Of a stretch of 64,000 bases of DNA, positions 1 to 7,817 are shown piece after piece (position 1 is the stretch's first letter; each line of letters starts with the position of its first letter). The notes beneath the pieces are model-generated. The model ran no database searches and was not told the origin of the DNA. It worked only from the letters and a program-made list of their open reading frames with translations. Position numbers and translations under genes: made by a program. The stretch is from an uncultured Bacteroidia bacterium (lineage in GTDB: Bacteria; Bacteroidota; Bacteroidia; Bacteroidales; F082), in NCBI GenBank assembly GCA_902774365.1, contig CACYHX010000005.1, forward strand, positions 1 to 64,000. The letters run 5' to 3'.

Positions 1-96
<96 letters not shown>

Positions 97-107
97 CCCA
101 TAACGGA

Positions 108-146
108 AACCCCGTCAGCAAACAGCTGGCGGGGTTGTCTGTTTTT
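108..146 (+). terminator. Intrinsic terminator of the rRNA operon
   Basis: The arms AACCCCGTCAGC (108-119) and GCTGGCGGGGTT (125-136) pair over 12 bases with one G-T wobble around a five-base loop. They are followed by a T-rich tract ending in GTTTTT. There is no T-run on the minus strand, so it serves the 5S side only and not the convergent helicase gene. Confidence 0.85.
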
Positions 147-157
147 AGACGTTAAGG

Positions 158-1579
158 CTATTCAAAAAACTCCTCTTTGAAATTCACAAAACAAACCCGC
201 TCCTGGGCACGGGTCAAGGCGGTGTAAAGCCAGCGGAGGTCCTCTACTTCAAGCGTTTCCTTGAGGTTGAACGAGGAATCGATGAAGACCGTGTTCCATT
301 GCCCGCCTTGCGTCTTGTGGCAGGTGAGGGCGTAGGCAAACTTCACCTGTAAGGCGTTGAACCATGGATTTTTCTTCATTTCCTTGTAACGGTCTCTGCG
401 GTTCGGGATGTCCATATAGTCCTCTTCGATGGCGCTGAATAGCCGCTTGCTTTCCTCTTCTGTCAGCGAGGCACTGTTGCTGTTTAAGGTGTCCAAAAGG
501 ATTTTCGCCTCTATGTTGGGCGCGTCGGGATAGTCGGTGAAACTAAGTTCCACGTCGGCGAAGCGGAAGCCGTACATCTCGTCGAAGTGCTTGATTTTCC
601 GTAGCTCCGCCATGTCGCCGTTAGCGATGAAACTGATGGCGTCGTTGCCATCGGCCCAGAAGTAGTTGTTTTTCACCACCATCAGCTTGTCGCCCGTGGC
701 GATTTCGCCCTCAATGTTGAGGATGCGTCCGCGTATGGCCTGGTTGAACATGTTCGCCCTTTTGTTCGACTTGCAGATGATGACAGCCTCGTTTTCCGAC
801 ATGTTAGCGAAGGCGTTGTGCAGCATCTCCTCAAAGGTCTCAGGCTCAATCCTTTCGATGTCGTTGAAGCCCTCAAGATGAAAGATGGGCAGCTGGTATT
901 CATAAAGGTTTTGTCCCAACAACTGCCTGATATCCGTCGCGTTATACAAAATACCCGATTCCAAGGCTTGTCGTTTCACCTCGGTCAGCTCGTAGGTGGC
1001 GGCCGTGATAGGAAACTCCGATTTCAGATAATCGCAGTTGAGTGCAGGACTCTCCGTACTCTCCACTGGGGGCAACTGTGCCGTGTCGCCAATGAGCAAC
1101 AGTCGACAGTTCTCTCCACTGAAGACATAACTCAACAAGTCGTCGAGCAGGCTGCTGCCGCCAAATTCCTTTTGCTCGCCTATCATGGAGGCCTCGTCGA
1201 CGATGAAAAGTGTGTTTGTCGACTTGTTCTCAGCCCTCGCTACGCGGATGCTGCCGTCGGGCATGGGCTTGGCTTGATAGATCCTGCGATGTATGGTGGA
1301 CGCATTTTGCCCTGTGTAGCTGCTGAGCACCTTGGCGGCTCGTCCAGTGGGCGCCATCAGCACGTATTTCATGCCTATTTTGGGCAAGGTTTTCACCAAT
1401 GCCTTCACCAACGTGGTCTTTCCCGTGCCGGCATAGCCTCTCAGGATATAGGTGGGGTTCTCTTTTTGCGAGAGCAGGAAAGCGGACAGATGGTAGAGTA
1501 CTATGGATTGCCCTTCAGTGGGTTCGAAGCCAAAGGATTGGGTGAGCTGTCCGAAGAGGTCAAGTCTGTTCATGGCCAT
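158..1579 (-). CDS. RecD-like ATP-dependent DNA helicase (SF1, AAA_30/UvrD_C_2)
   Basis: A 473-residue superfamily 1 helicase. Walker A GYAGTGKTT lies at residues 48-56, the DEAS Walker B at 128-131 and GDTAQLPP (motif III) at 164-171. Near the C-terminus come a CHKTQGGQW motif (about 420) and YTALTRAQERV (about 455), the UvrD-like C-terminal signature. It is much shorter than RecD of RecBCD or RecD2 and lacks their N-terminal domains. This compact form is commonly annotated in Bacteroidota as exodeoxyribonuclease V alpha subunit or RecD-like helicase. A role in DNA repair or unwinding is inferred from the family; no recB or recC is nearby. It starts 6 bases after the stop of the tamL-like gene, so it is probably co-transcribed with it. 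The start could be residue 1 or 3 (MAMN). Confidence 0.88.
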   Translation of the reverse strand: MAMNRLDLFGQLTQSFGFEPTEGQSIVLYHLSAFLLSQKENPTYILRGYAGTGKTTLVKALVKTLPKIGMKYVLMAPTGRAAKVLSSYTGQNASTIHRRIYQAKPMPDGSIRVARAENKSTNTLFIVDEASMIGEQKEFGGSSLLDDLLSYVFSGENCRLLLIGDTAQLPPVESTESPALNCDYLKSEFPITAATYELTEVKRQALESGILYNATDIRQLLGQNLYEYQLPIFHLEGFNDIERIEPETFEEMLHNAFANMSENEAVIICKSNKRANMFNQAIRGRILNIEGEIATGDKLMVVKNNYFWADGNDAISFIANGDMAELRKIKHFDEMYGFRFADVELSFTDYPDAPNIEAKILLDTLNSNSASLTEEESKRLFSAIEEDYMDIPNRRDRYKEMKKNPWFNALQVKFAYALTCHKTQGGQWNTVFIDSSFNLKETLEVEDLRWLYTALTRAQERVCFVNFKEEFFE

Positions 1580-1585
1580 ATCGGA

Positions 1586-3892
1586 TCAGAAGGGATAGCC
1601 GATGCCGAGCTGCATCCTGATGTTATTGAAGGGATTGTCGAAACGCCAACAACTTCCGTTTTCGTTCGGGTATGGATTGCGCAGGGCATAGGCGAAATCG
1701 AGACGGATGAGCAGGAAGGAAACGTCTAACCTGATGCCGAGGCCCGCATCGAACGCCAATTGCTTGTAGAACGAGTTGAATTTGAACTCGGCATTGGGCA
1801 TGGCTTCGTTAGGATAAAAAGCCCATACGTTGCCTGCGTCAACGAAGAACGCGCCGTTGAATATGTCGTAGATGGGGAAGCGGTATTCCGCATTGACTTC
1901 CAATTGAATATCGCCCGTCTTTTCCATGTAATCGTCGGTCGGCACATAACCTCCAGGGCCAACGGTGCGATACAGCCAGCCACGCAGGCCATTGGCTCCG
2001 CCACCATAGAAACTACGTTCGAAAGGCAAGTCTCTGGAGTTGCCGTAGGGCACGCCTATGCCGATGAACTGACGGAAAACGAGCCATGAATTATTCCCCA
2101 GGTCGAGATGCTGGCGAAAATCAAAGCTGGTTCTGACAAATTGCGCATAACGGATGCCCAAAATCTCGTGGTGCCCTTCGTTCTCGGTGACGAGTTTCGT
2201 CTTGTTGAAGAGCGAAAGCAGGTTACCACTCGATTCAAAGTCGGTGCGGAGATAGATGAAGCTGCCTTCTTGGTTGAGACGTTGGCTGGTATAGACAAAG
2301 GAATAGCGGAGACCTAATAACAAATGGCTGGTGTACTGGTCTTTTTTCCTTTGGCTCGTTTCATTATCGAGGTAGGCCTGGAAAGCGGGTTTGATGTTGG
2401 CAATCTTCACACTGTTGAGGTAGACGGGCGTGAAGTTGTGTGCGATGCGGTTGCTGCCCTTCCAGTCGTAGCTGAAGGATGCCATGGAAATAAACCGGGA
2501 ATAGTAATACCTGATTTGTGCATTGAGACCCAACGAGATGGATGTTGTGGGCATATAGTCTCTTGCCAAGTTATTGTATGCAAACGGACTCAGGAATTTT
2601 GGAAATAGGAGGCTAGTTGTGAGACCTAACTCCTTGGTGTTGAACATGCCTCCGTTGTTGCCTTCCGCCCCGACGATACTTTGTGCCTCAAATCCGCCTT
2701 TGAGGCTGACGACAAAGGTCTCAGCTCCATGGAAGATGTTCTTGTTGGTATAGACGAGGCTGCCCTTGACGCCTAGATCGCCATCCGAGTTGGTGCCCTC
2801 GGCTTGTATCGTAAATGAATGGATGTCGTTTTGTTGCATCGTGATGCGGCAATCTAATTCGTTGAGTGAATCATTGGGAACGCTGTCGAATTGTATGTTC
2901 ACATTGCTGAAGAGCCTGTAATTGCTGAGCGATTTATAAGTGCTCGTGACGCCTCTCTGGCTATATGGGAAGCCCTCCACAATGTTGATGGCACGCGAGA
3001 AGGTCTGTGGCTTTACGTTACGTTTGTCGAAGTAATAGAAGTCCAACTCGTTGGTGATTTTTCGTCTCAGGCCGAATTCCGTGGTGAGTTTGGCTGAATC
3101 GATGGGCTTGCTGTTCATTTTGAAGATGGAGAAGTCGGGATAGACGCTGATGTTGCGAATATTGTATTTCTTGTATGCCAAGTCGCTCTTTTTCAGCTTC
3201 ATGGTGATGTCCATGGTGTGGTTCATGAAGTTACTGTCCACCTCGTAGAAGATATGGTCGCGGTTGAAGTAGTAGTATCCCGAGTTTCTCAGCCTTTCTG
3301 TGATGATTTCGCGTTGGTTGTCAAGCGAATAGGCATTGTAGATGTTGCCTTCTTTGAGGGGGAACTTTGTGCTGTCACGCATGACATAGGTGCGGACTAG
3401 GCTGTCTTCAATGACATAGTCCATGTGCTTGACGCGATAAGGCTTGGCGGGGTAGACGTGGTAGGTGACTTTGACGTTTTTTCGCCTTTTTTTCGTACGC
3501 ACCTCATGGGTCACTTTCGAATGGAAATAACCCACATTGTCGAGGTAGCGCATCATCTGGGTCATGGAGTTGTTGGCCTCCGACTCGTCATAATAAACAG
3601 GCTGTCTGCCGAAGTTTTTGTCCATCCACTTCCAAAACACGCTTTTGGGATGGCGTTCATAAACGTAGTAAATCCATGTGGGGATGTTGGTCTGGATAGC
3701 TTTCTTGTATGGCTTCAGGGAAATGTATTTCGATATGCCCGACTTGCTGATTTCGGTGCCTTTTTCCTCGATGACAACCTTGTTGCTTTTCACCAGATAC
3801 TTTCCGTCGGGGACGTAGCGCCTGATGGAGCATGACGACATCAAAATGGCCACGAGCAAGCCTATGACGATATGAAACCTTTTGCCTGACAT
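1586..3892 (-). CDS. TamL-like lipoprotein of the Omp85/BamA family
   Basis: A 768-residue Omp85-superfamily protein, with POTRA-like repeats in the N-terminal half and a D15/surface-antigen beta-barrel after about residue 370, ending GIGYPF with the aromatic terminus usual for outer-membrane barrels. The N-terminus MSGKRF...ILMSSC is a lipoprotein signal with the lipobox Cys at 21. Lipidated TamA homologues of Bacteroidota are called TamL. The inferred role is insertion or assembly of outer-membrane proteins. An ATG 21 bases upstream is open, but the -7 promoter box at 3911-3918 covers it, so the start at 3892 is preferred. No tamB gene is adjacent in this window; the helicase gene follows directly. 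Confidence 0.85.
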   Translation of the reverse strand: MSGKRFHIVIGLLVAILMSSCSIRRYVPDGKYLVKSNKVVIEEKGTEISKSGISKYISLKPYKKAIQTNIPTWIYYVYERHPKSVFWKWMDKNFGRQPVYYDESEANNSMTQMMRYLDNVGYFHSKVTHEVRTKKRRKNVKVTYHVYPAKPYRVKHMDYVIEDSLVRTYVMRDSTKFPLKEGNIYNAYSLDNQREIITERLRNSGYYYFNRDHIFYEVDSNFMNHTMDITMKLKKSDLAYKKYNIRNISVYPDFSIFKMNSKPIDSAKLTTEFGLRRKITNELDFYYFDKRNVKPQTFSRAINIVEGFPYSQRGVTSTYKSLSNYRLFSNVNIQFDSVPNDSLNELDCRITMQQNDIHSFTIQAEGTNSDGDLGVKGSLVYTNKNIFHGAETFVVSLKGGFEAQSIVGAEGNNGGMFNTKELGLTTSLLFPKFLSPFAYNNLARDYMPTTSISLGLNAQIRYYYSRFISMASFSYDWKGSNRIAHNFTPVYLNSVKIANIKPAFQAYLDNETSQRKKDQYTSHLLLGLRYSFVYTSQRLNQEGSFIYLRTDFESSGNLLSLFNKTKLVTENEGHHEILGIRYAQFVRTSFDFRQHLDLGNNSWLVFRQFIGIGVPYGNSRDLPFERSFYGGGANGLRGWLYRTVGPGGYVPTDDYMEKTGDIQLEVNAEYRFPIYDIFNGAFFVDAGNVWAFYPNEAMPNAEFKFNSFYKQLAFDAGLGIRLDVSFLLIRLDFAYALRNPYPNENGSCWRFDNPFNNIRMQLGIGYPF

Positions 3893-3910
3893 AGCATTGC
3901 GGATAGGCTG

Positions 3911-3918
3911 CAAAGGTA
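3911..3918 (-). promoter_or_regulatory. Bacteroidota -7 promoter box for the tamL-like gene
   Basis: The minus-strand octamer TACCTTTG matches TAnnTTTG, the -7 element read by the Bacteroidota primary sigma factor. It lies 18 bases upstream of the ATG at 3892, and a transcription start near 3905 would exclude the upstream ATG at 3913. Confidence 0.6.
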
Positions 3919-3930
3919 ATAATAAATCCG

Positions 3931-5217
3931 TTACACCACTTCTGCAACGGTGAAATTGCTGCCGCCGATGAAGACTACGTCGCCGAAATGAGCGTTGTTG
4001 ACGGCGGAACGGTAGGCATGGCTGACGCTCTCAAACACCTGCCCACGTAAGCCCATGTCGAAGGCTTTCTCGGCTAAGATGTTGGCATCCAGTCCTCTCG
4101 GGATGTCGGCCTTGCAGAAGTAATATTCGGCACCGTGTGGCAAGAGCTGCAACACGCTGTCGATGTCCTTGTCGTTGACCATGCCGAGCACGAAGTGTAG
4201 TTTTTCGTAGCTCATCTCAGCCAATTGCTTGACTACCTCGGTGATTCCTGCCACGTTGTGTCCGGTGTCGGCGATGGTGAGCGGGTCCTTGCAAAGGATT
4301 TGCCAACGGCCCATGAGGTGGGTGTTGCGAATCACCCTGGCGATGCCGTCGCGGATGTCGTCTTCCGAGAGGTTGAACTTGCCACGTAGCAGGTCGAGGG
4401 CACACATTACAGTGGTGAGGTTTTTCTGCTGGTAGTTGCCCATCAACGGGATCTCAAGGGCTTCCATGTAGAGTTCGCTGTTTTTCCAGATGTCAAACTT
4501 CTGCTCGACGTCGGACTCGATATGGATTTTGTCGCAGTCGAATATCTGGTCGGCAAAGTAGATCGGACTGTTGCATTCCTTGGCCTTGTCGATGAAGACC
4601 TGCTCGGTTTCGGGATGGGTCTCGCCGATGACGACAGGGATGCTTGGCTTGATGATGCCCGCTTTCTCGTATGCGATTTTGGCTCTTGTGTCGCCCAGGA
4701 ACTTCATGTGGTCGAAGTCGATGTTGGTGATGACGCTCAGTTCGGGTGTGATGAGGTTGGTGGAGTCGAGCCTGCCGCCCATGCCCACCTCGACGATGGC
4801 GATGTCGATTTTTTCCTTCGAGAAATAGTCGAAGGCCATGCCCACGGTCATCTCAAAGAAGGAAAGCTCCATCTGCTCAAACCTCTCCTTGTAAGTGCCG
4901 ATGAACTGCACCACGTTCTCTTCGGGAATCATCTCACCATTGATACGGATGCGCTCGCGGAAGTCGCGCAGGTGCGGCGAGGTGTAGAGGCCGGTCTTAT
5001 AGCCTGCTTCCTGAAACACGGAGGCCAGCATGTGGGAGACGGAGCCTTTGCCGTTGGTGCCAGCCACGTGCACCGACTTGAAGTTGTTTTGCGGGTTGTC
5101 GAGAAGGTTGAGGAGTTGGATGGTGTTGTTCAGGTCAGCCTTGTAGGCGGCAGCGCCGATGCGTTGGTACATCGGGAGTTTGTTGAACATCCATTCGAGA
5201 GTCTCTTGGTAGGTCAT
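3931..5217 (-). CDS. folC: Folylpolyglutamate synthase / dihydrofolate synthase
   Basis: A 428-residue Mur-ligase-family enzyme that joins glutamate to dihydropteroate or folates in an ATP-dependent reaction in the cytoplasm. The P-loop GTNGKGSV is at 53-60, followed by the LYTSPHL motif (78-83), GMGGRLDSTN (about 145-155) and the C-terminal DTGHN motif near 316. Length is typical of FolC. It is the last gene of the ftsK-lolA-exbB-exbD-tonB-folC run, 2 bases after tonB. A separate promoter for the tamL-like gene follows downstream. Confidence 0.95.
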   Translation of the reverse strand: MTYQETLEWMFNKLPMYQRIGAAAYKADLNNTIQLLNLLDNPQNNFKSVHVAGTNGKGSVSHMLASVFQEAGYKTGLYTSPHLRDFRERIRINGEMIPEENVVQFIGTYKERFEQMELSFFEMTVGMAFDYFSKEKIDIAIVEVGMGGRLDSTNLITPELSVITNIDFDHMKFLGDTRAKIAYEKAGIIKPSIPVVIGETHPETEQVFIDKAKECNSPIYFADQIFDCDKIHIESDVEQKFDIWKNSELYMEALEIPLMGNYQQKNLTTVMCALDLLRGKFNLSEDDIRDGIARVIRNTHLMGRWQILCKDPLTIADTGHNVAGITEVVKQLAEMSYEKLHFVLGMVNDKDIDSVLQLLPHGAEYYFCKADIPRGLDANILAEKAFDMGLRGQVFESVSHAYRSAVNNAHFGDVVFIGGSNFTVAEVV

Positions 5218-5219
5218 GG

Positions 5220-5981
5220 TTATTTATTGATGACAAAAGTGTAAGTGATGGTCCCTCTTTGCTCATCGGGAGCGTTTGGATCGGCTGCGAAGGTCGAGCG
5301 CAAGGCTGCTTGCATGGCTTTCTGACGCATCTCGGCGTTGATGATGGTGGTGCCTTTCTGCTTAATCTCGGCACGTGTCACCTTACCTGCGGGATTCACC
5401 CATATCTCTACCACGACGATGCCTTCTTCGCTGAAGTCGTCGTTGGGGCGATGCAATGATTTGGCTCCACGTCCACCGAGGTCATAGCCAGCGCCGTTGC
5501 CTTGCCCGCCGTTACCTTCGTATTGCCTGACACCTGCAAGACCATTAGGCTTTCCTTGGTCGCCAGGCTGCCCCGTGATGCCTTCCGAACCGCCCGCTTG
5601 TGGGTTGTTGGAGCCTTGATACATGGCTCTCGGGTTGGCGGTAGGCTTGGGCTGCTCAACAGGTTTCGGGTCCTGTTTAGGCTTGTTGGTCTTGGGCTTC
5701 TCCAAGGCAGGGGCCTCGTCATTGTCTTGCGTGGCGATGTCTTCCTTGCTTTGCACGGGCTTCTGCTCAGGCTGTGACGCCATGGGGATGGCGGGCTTCT
5801 CGGGTTGGATGTTGCCCATGCCTTGGTCCATCATGCCCAGGTCGACCTCGACGCCTTCCTCACCGGGGAGCGGCAGGGGCGTCCTAAAGGCCATCAGGAA
5901 CAAGACGAGCACAATCAGGGCGTGGACGATGACGGTCCCCACCGCGGCTATGCTTCTGTCTTTCTTTTCGTTGCTGTTCAT
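5220..5981 (-). CDS. tonB: TonB-family energy transducer
   Basis: A 253-residue inner-membrane protein. One transmembrane helix (about 12-32) is followed by a long Pro/Lys/Gln/Gly-rich periplasmic linker (about 45-175) and a C-terminal TonB-like alpha/beta domain (about 180-253, starting near GIVVVEIWV). The linker spans the periplasm and the C-terminal domain touches TonB boxes of outer-membrane transporters. It lies 8 bases after exbD and follows exbB and exbD in order, so the three should form one proton-driven complex. TolA-like use cannot be excluded, since Bacteroidota encode several such systems and this copy has no transporter gene beside it. Confidence 0.88.
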   Translation of the reverse strand: MNSNEKKDRSIAAVGTVIVHALIVLVLFLMAFRTPLPLPGEEGVEVDLGMMDQGMGNIQPEKPAIPMASQPEQKPVQSKEDIATQDNDEAPALEKPKTNKPKQDPKPVEQPKPTANPRAMYQGSNNPQAGGSEGITGQPGDQGKPNGLAGVRQYEGNGGQGNGAGYDLGGRGAKSLHRPNDDFSEEGIVVVEIWVNPAGKVTRAEIKQKGTTIINAEMRQKAMQAALRSTFAADPNAPDEQRGTITYTFVINK

Positions 5982-5989
5982 GGTGCCTC

Positions 5990-6403
5990 CTATTTTTTAG
6001 GCGATGTAGCTAAGATGACTTTGTGGTTGCTATTGGTGGCGGTGTTGATTTCGTTGACGGCGTCAATCACGTTCACCACATATTGCACGGGGACGCTCTT
6101 GTCGGAACGCAGCACCACAGTAGCTTGGTTGTCTTCGCCGATGTTGGCGTTGATGAGGCCGGCGAGTTGTTGGTCGTCGGCAGGCGTCTCGTTCACGAAA
6201 TACTGGTATTGGTCGTTGATGTAAACCGTGACGGTCTGCTTGGCCATGGTCTTGCTGTTGCTCGATGGCAGCATGAGCTTGATGGCGTTGGGCGCGACCA
6301 AGGTCGAAGTCAGCATGAAGAAAATCAGCAGCAGAAACACTAGGTCCGACATGGACGAGGAGTTGAACGTGGGTTCGACCTTATTTCTTGATTTGATGGC
6401 CAT
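5990..6403 (-). CDS. exbD: ExbD/TolR biopolymer transport protein
   Basis: A 137-residue protein with a short cytoplasmic N-terminus, one transmembrane helix (about 21-37) and a periplasmic domain. The conserved membrane aspartate used in proton translocation is Asp20, in the context SMSDLVFLLLIFFML. ExbD partners ExbB to energise TonB. It is 12 bases downstream of exbB and 8 bases upstream of tonB, all one strand. Confidence 0.93.
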   Translation of the reverse strand: MAIKSRNKVEPTFNSSSMSDLVFLLLIFFMLTSTLVAPNAIKLMLPSSNSKTMAKQTVTVYINDQYQYFVNETPADDQQLAGLINANIGEDNQATVVLRSDKSVPVQYVVNVIDAVNEINTATNSNHKVILATSPKK

Positions 6404-6415
6404 AATGCGCTGGTT

Positions 6416-7111
6416 TTATGCGGGTTCGTTCAAGACATCCATAAACTCGGTCGCCTTGCCTTCAAGCAGGTTGACGACTTTCTGGATCTTCGTCGAGATG
6501 ATGGCATGGAAGAAGTAGGCGATGATGCCGACGATCAGACCGCCGACGGTGGTCACCATGGCTTCGTAGATGCCCGACGAAAGCAGTTCGATGTCGATGT
6601 TGTTGCCCGCCATCGACATGTTGTAGAAGGCGCGAATCATGCCCGTCACCGTGCCCAAGAAACCGATCATCGGGGCGGCACTGGCAATCATGGCCAGGAT
6701 ACTGACACCACGCTCCAGCTGGGCCACTTCGAGGTTACCGACGTTTTCAATAGCCGAGTTGATGTCGCCCAAAGGCCGTCCGATGCGCGAGAGACCTTTC
6801 TCGATCATGCGGGAGATAGGAGTGGAGTTGCCACGGCAAAGGGCCTTGGCTGAGTCGAGCTTGCCGTCTTTCATGTACTCGCGGATGCGTTCCATGAAGC
6901 TGTTGTCGTATTTCGTGGCGCGCGTGACGGCGATGTAACGCTCGATGAAGATGTAGACCGCGATGATGGACAAAACAGCCAATAAAATCATGATCCAACC
7001 ACCTTTGGTGGCCAGCTCAAGGATGGATAGTTTGATTTCTGTGGGTTGGTTCCCTTGTGCTGCAGCAACGAGGGTGTCGTTGACTGCCTGTGGAATTTGC
7101 AAAAGATTCAT
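6416..7111 (-). CDS. exbB: MotA/TolQ/ExbB proton channel protein
   Basis: A 231-residue membrane protein with three predicted helices, at about 38-58, 135-157 and 185-208. The second sits in the conserved SAAPMIGFLGTVTGMI stretch of the MotA_ExbB domain. It forms the pentameric proton channel around ExbD. It is the first of the three energy-transduction genes and follows the lolA-like gene after an 80-base gap in which I see no clear -7 box, so read-through from ftsK-lolA is likely. Confidence 0.94.
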   Translation of the reverse strand: MNLLQIPQAVNDTLVAAAQGNQPTEIKLSILELATKGGWIMILLAVLSIIAVYIFIERYIAVTRATKYDNSFMERIREYMKDGKLDSAKALCRGNSTPISRMIEKGLSRIGRPLGDINSAIENVGNLEVAQLERGVSILAMIASAAPMIGFLGTVTGMIRAFYNMSMAGNNIDIELLSSGIYEAMVTTVGGLIVGIIAYFFHAIISTKIQKVVNLLEGKATEFMDVLNEPA

Positions 7112-7191
7112 ATTGTTGTTGAAAATTTAATTCGAGGTATCAATTGTTCTTCTATTGGGTTAATAACACACAAACGGCTTGTTTTATTGCC

Positions 7192-7815
7192 TTATCGCAT
7201 GTCAATCACGTCCACGTTGGGGTGTTTTTTCGTGTCGAAGGTGAAGAATTTGTCGTCTAGTTCTTGGTCATATTTCATTTCTTTCACGGTGACGACGATC
7301 TTGGTGCCGTCTTCCAAGTAGATGTCAGCACTCTTCAGCAGGGCCTTCATTGCGTTCATTTTTAGTGTCACACGCTTGTATTGCCCCTTGGGGTTGGCCA
7401 ACTCAATGGTGGCGTTGCCTTGGGTGTCGATGTTGGTGAGGGTGGCCACGTAGTTCTTGTCCAACGAGGTGAGGAGCTTCAAGGGCGTGTTGTCCTCGCC
7501 TTCGTAGGCGTCGCTCACCATGACTTCCTCGTCGTCGACAAGATACGTCCAAATGGTTGTGCCGTCGCAGATGGACTGCTGCTCAGCCATTTCGATTTTG
7601 TAGGCATTACCTTGCAGCCAGGCATGACCTTCTTCCGAGTCGCTGTAATTCTTTCCGTCGGGGCTGATTTGATAGCTGAAAGCCATCTCCGTGTTTTTAT
7701 GGCTTTTCACTTGGTCAACCATAATGCGGACGAGGGTTTCGGCGTTGTTTTGTGCGCTAACTGCTTGTGCCACAAACAAAAGGAACAAGCAAACGATGAT
7801 GTTTTTCGTTTTCAT
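7192..7815 (-). CDS. lolA: LolA-like periplasmic lipoprotein carrier
   Basis: A 207-residue secreted protein. The signal peptide covers residues 1-21 (cut near VSA|Q). The rest is a single LolA/LolB-fold domain with alternating beta strands and, near the C-terminus, DGTKIVVTVKEMKYDQ followed by FTFDTKKHP. It should shuttle lipoproteins across the periplasm to the outer membrane, although Bacteroidota LolA homologues are diverged and little tested. The ATG at 7815 is chosen over a TTG six bases upstream because it begins MKTKNIIV, a normal signal peptide. It follows ftsK with a 2-base gap. Confidence 0.85.
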   Translation of the reverse strand: MKTKNIIVCLFLLFVAQAVSAQNNAETLVRIMVDQVKSHKNTEMAFSYQISPDGKNYSDSEEGHAWLQGNAYKIEMAEQQSICDGTTIWTYLVDDEEVMVSDAYEGEDNTPLKLLTSLDKNYVATLTNIDTQGNATIELANPKGQYKRVTLKMNAMKALLKSADIYLEDGTKIVVTVKEMKYDQELDDKFFTFDTKKHPNVDVIDMR

Positions 7816-7817
7816 GG

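Noticed and set aside
818..1729. A 303-codon plus-strand frame opposite the helicase and tamL genes
   Set aside because: It runs across two well-supported minus-strand genes and shows no recognisable domain. Similar shadow frames at 4522-5244, 8943-9920, 22204-23028, 33483-34688, 43957-45072 and 47715-48467 were rejected for the same reason.
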